Of a stretch of DNA of 64,000 nucleotides, positions 62,404 to 64,000 are shown in pieces (within the stretch, counting starts at the first letter, position 1; every line of letters begins with the position of its first letter). This DNA is from Bacteroidota bacterium (GTDB lineage Bacteria; Bacteroidota; Bacteroidia; Flavobacteriales_D; Sanyastnellaceae): positions 1 through 64,000 of the forward strand of contig JAQCBJ010000001.1 in the NCBI GenBank assembly GCA_027621555.1. Reading direction: 5' to 3'. The translations under genes were made by a program, and so were the position numbers. The notes beneath the pieces were generated by a model. It ran no database searches. It was given only the letters and a program-made list of their open reading frames with translations, and was not told the origin of the DNA.

Positions 62404-64000
62404 TGCTGCGCGCCCTGTACACCGCAGTTGCGCTTTTGGCCGTGGCGGGATGCCACCGAGCGCAAGTCAACCCCGCCGAAGGCCCCATTCGTCCTGCATT
62501 TCTTGCGGAGGACAGCTTGGCCGTCGACAGCGTGCTCCAAACCCTGACCATGGAGCAGCGCGTGGCCCAACTCCTGATGGTCCCGATTTACGCCCGAACC
62601 GACACCGCGGGCTGGGCTGAAGCCGAGCGCTGGACCCGAGACCTGAGTTTGGGCGGCGTGATTTGCATGCAAGGCGGACCGGAGCACCAACGCATTCGCT
62701 TGAATCGACTTCAAGCGCTCGCGGAAGTCCCGCTTATGGTGGCCTCAGACGCCGAGTGGGGCCTGGGGATGCGCCTGGACAGCACCCGCTCGTTCCCGCG
62801 CGCCATGACGCTCGGTGCCACACGGAATCCCACGCTGGTGAGGATGTTTGGTCAGGTGGTGGGCCAGAGCCTCCGCGCGACGGGGGTCCACGTCAACTTC
62901 GCCCCGGTGGTGGACGTGAATTCCAACCCCATCAACCCTGTGATCGGAAGCCGGAGCTTTGGGGAGGAGGTTGAGTGGGTCGGCGTTTTGGGGCAAGCCT
63001 ACGCCGACGGTTTGCAAGACGTTCACGTTTTGGCGACGGCCAAACACTTCCCTGGCCACGGCGACAGCGACAGCGACTCGCACGCCACGCTGCCGACCAT
63101 CAGCCACGACCGCACGCGTCTCGACTCTGTGGAACTCGCACCGTTCCGCCACACTTTTGATCGCGGCATGGGTGCCGTGATGGTCGCCCACCTTGACGTG
63201 CCGGGACTGGACAGCGCGGAAGCGCAACCTTCCACCCTTTCCCCCCTCATCGTGGACTCGCTGCTGCGGGGCGAGCTCGGATTCGAAGGACTGGTGTTCA
63301 CTGACGCCATGAGCATGAAGGGCTTTGCCGACTTCGTGGGGGAGCGTCCGCGCATCAGGGATGCCCTGCTCGCCGGAAACGACGTGCTTTTGTTTCCCGG
63401 CGATCCGGAAGCGGCGATCGCCGAGGCCATGGAGGCGTTGACGGACGGCAGTTTGGATTCCGCCGCCGTGACGGAAAAATGTCGGCGTGTGCTGCTCGCG
63501 AAGATGTGGTGCCATTCGGAAGAACCCCTCCCAGTCGCAGGTACGCCTTGGGAACCGGACCACGCCGACGTCATTCACCGCGAACTCCTCGCGCAGAGCT
63601 TGACCGTCCTTCCTGGAGTTGACTCGGCGACCACCGCCCCCTACCTCGGCCACTCGGGCCATCTCGTGATGCTCGACCTTGCCAACCACGAGGCCTCTTG
63701 TGCTCCGCTCGAGGCCCAGCTTCGTGCACACCTCGGATCGGGATGGACGGTGGAGCGCCACGTGTTGGGCAAAGACGCAAGCGGCATGGGACGGGACGCC
63801 GTGCAAACCGCCCTCGCAAATGCCGACCACGTGCTGATCACGGCCACGGAAATGAGCCACCGCCCTTCGCGCAACTTTGGGTTGCAACGGGACGGAGTGG
63901 CTGTTTTAGGGAAAGCCCTCGAAGCTGCTCGCGTGGACGCCCACAAAGTGAACGTCGTATGGATGGGAAACCCCTACGCCCTTCGTGACTTCATGCCGCT
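62403..64000 (+). CDS. glycoside hydrolase family 3 lipoprotein (partial, runs off window)
   Basis: The open frame starts at ATG 62403 and continues past the end, at least 532 residues. It begins MLRALYTAVALLAVAGCHRA with a perfect lipobox (AVAGC). The GH3 N-terminal domain has DAEWGLGMRLDST, VHVNFAPVVDVNSNP, the KHFPGHGDSDSDSHATLP loop with the acid/base His-Asp dyad of NagZ-type enzymes, and FTDAMSMKGF with the nucleophile Asp. A C-terminal GH3-type domain starts near residue 390. It is probably a beta-N-acetylhexosaminidase acting on peptidoglycan fragments or chitin oligomers; Bacteroidota versions often carry a further serine-hydrolase domain, which would lie beyond the window. Confidence 0.9.
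   Translation, partial: MLRALYTAVALLAVAGCHRAQVNPAEGPIRPAFLAEDSLAVDSVLQTLTMEQRVAQLLMVPIYARTDTAGWAEAERWTRDLSLGGVICMQGGPEHQRIRLNRLQALAEVPLMVASDAEWGLGMRLDSTRSFPRAMTLGATRNPTLVRMFGQVVGQSLRATGVHVNFAPVVDVNSNPINPVIGSRSFGEEVEWVGVLGQAYADGLQDVHVLATAKHFPGHGDSDSDSHATLPTISHDRTRLDSVELAPFRHTFDRGMGAVMVAHLDVPGLDSAEAQPSTLSPLIVDSLLRGELGFEGLVFTDAMSMKGFADFVGERPRIRDALLAGNDVLLFPGDPEAAIAEAMEALTDGSLDSAAVTEKCRRVLLAKMWCHSEEPLPVAGTPWEPDHADVIHRELLAQSLTVLPGVDSATTAPYLGHSGHLVMLDLANHEASCAPLEAQLRAHLGSGWTVERHVLGKDASGMGRDAVQTALANADHVLITATEMSHRPSRNFGLQRDGVAVLGKALEAARVDAHKVNVVWMGNPYALRDFMP

Overview
The window looks like chromosomal DNA of a Bacteroidota bacterium, probably a free-living member of the Flavobacteriales or a close relative with unusually high GC (mid to upper fifties by eye). 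The evidence is several secreted proteins ending in type IX secretion (T9SS) type A or type B sorting domains, a PorQ-like T9SS component, an S46 dipeptidyl-peptidase, the Bacteroidota-type alternate GlmU, a DUF4920 lipoprotein, and promoters of the TAnnTTTG type just before many start codons. No rRNA, tRNA, prophage, insertion sequence or CRISPR array was seen. Genes are tightly packed with many 4-base ATGA overlaps.

Layout. 1-2.7 kb: a gene fragment, a small membrane protein, a sulfotransferase-like protein, a class IV aminotransferase and another membrane protein. 2.7-3.5 kb: an EamA transporter. 3.5-9 kb: two large secreted T9SS proteins, a CotH/lamin-tail protein and a lysyl-oxidase-like protein. 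9-16 kb: a 39-residue membrane microprotein, a DPP11-like peptidase, threonine aldolase, a T9SS protein, YaaA and an FKBP isomerase. 16-21 kb: an M43 metalloprotease with a long Cys/Asp-rich repeat tail, and a DUF819 membrane protein. 21-30 kb: a membrane-anchored unknown protein, stand-alone RibA, a secreted protein of eight carbohydrate-binding-like modules, an SLC45-like sugar transporter and a second secreted repeat protein. 30-35.5 kb: pgi, fba, a TPR lipoprotein, def, a RibBA whose GTP cyclohydrolase half is degenerate, and rpmE2. 35.5-38 kb: a long intergenic region with a candidate small RNA, a SPOR-like protein and XerC/D. 38-45 kb: GluQRS, EttA, a membrane metallophosphoesterase and a three-gene metal-chelate ABC importer. 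45-51 kb: an acyl-CoA carboxylase beta subunit, a ChaN-like protein, DUF4920 and c-heme lipoproteins, a HEAT-like protein, a NUDIX hydrolase, Aat, a degenerate acyltransferase and a small winged-helix protein. 51-57 kb: a FucP-type transporter, a choice-of-anchor L T9SS protein, an ECF sigma factor and a MerR/B12-binding regulator. 57-64 kb: alternate GlmU, Lon, PorQ, Cmk and a GH3 lipoprotein that runs off the window.

How they work together. PorQ belongs to the export machine whose cargo is encoded at 3.5-9, 12.5-14.4, 16-19.5 and 53-55 kb. The secreted glucan-binding-like modules at 23-26 kb sit next to a disaccharide transporter, and pgi and fba follow. Riboflavin synthesis is split: RibA activity probably comes only from the gene at 22.5 kb, because the RibA half of the fusion at 34 kb lacks its key residues. 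A recurring motif, TAnnTTTG ending four to six bases before ATG, suggests that many transcripts here are leaderless.
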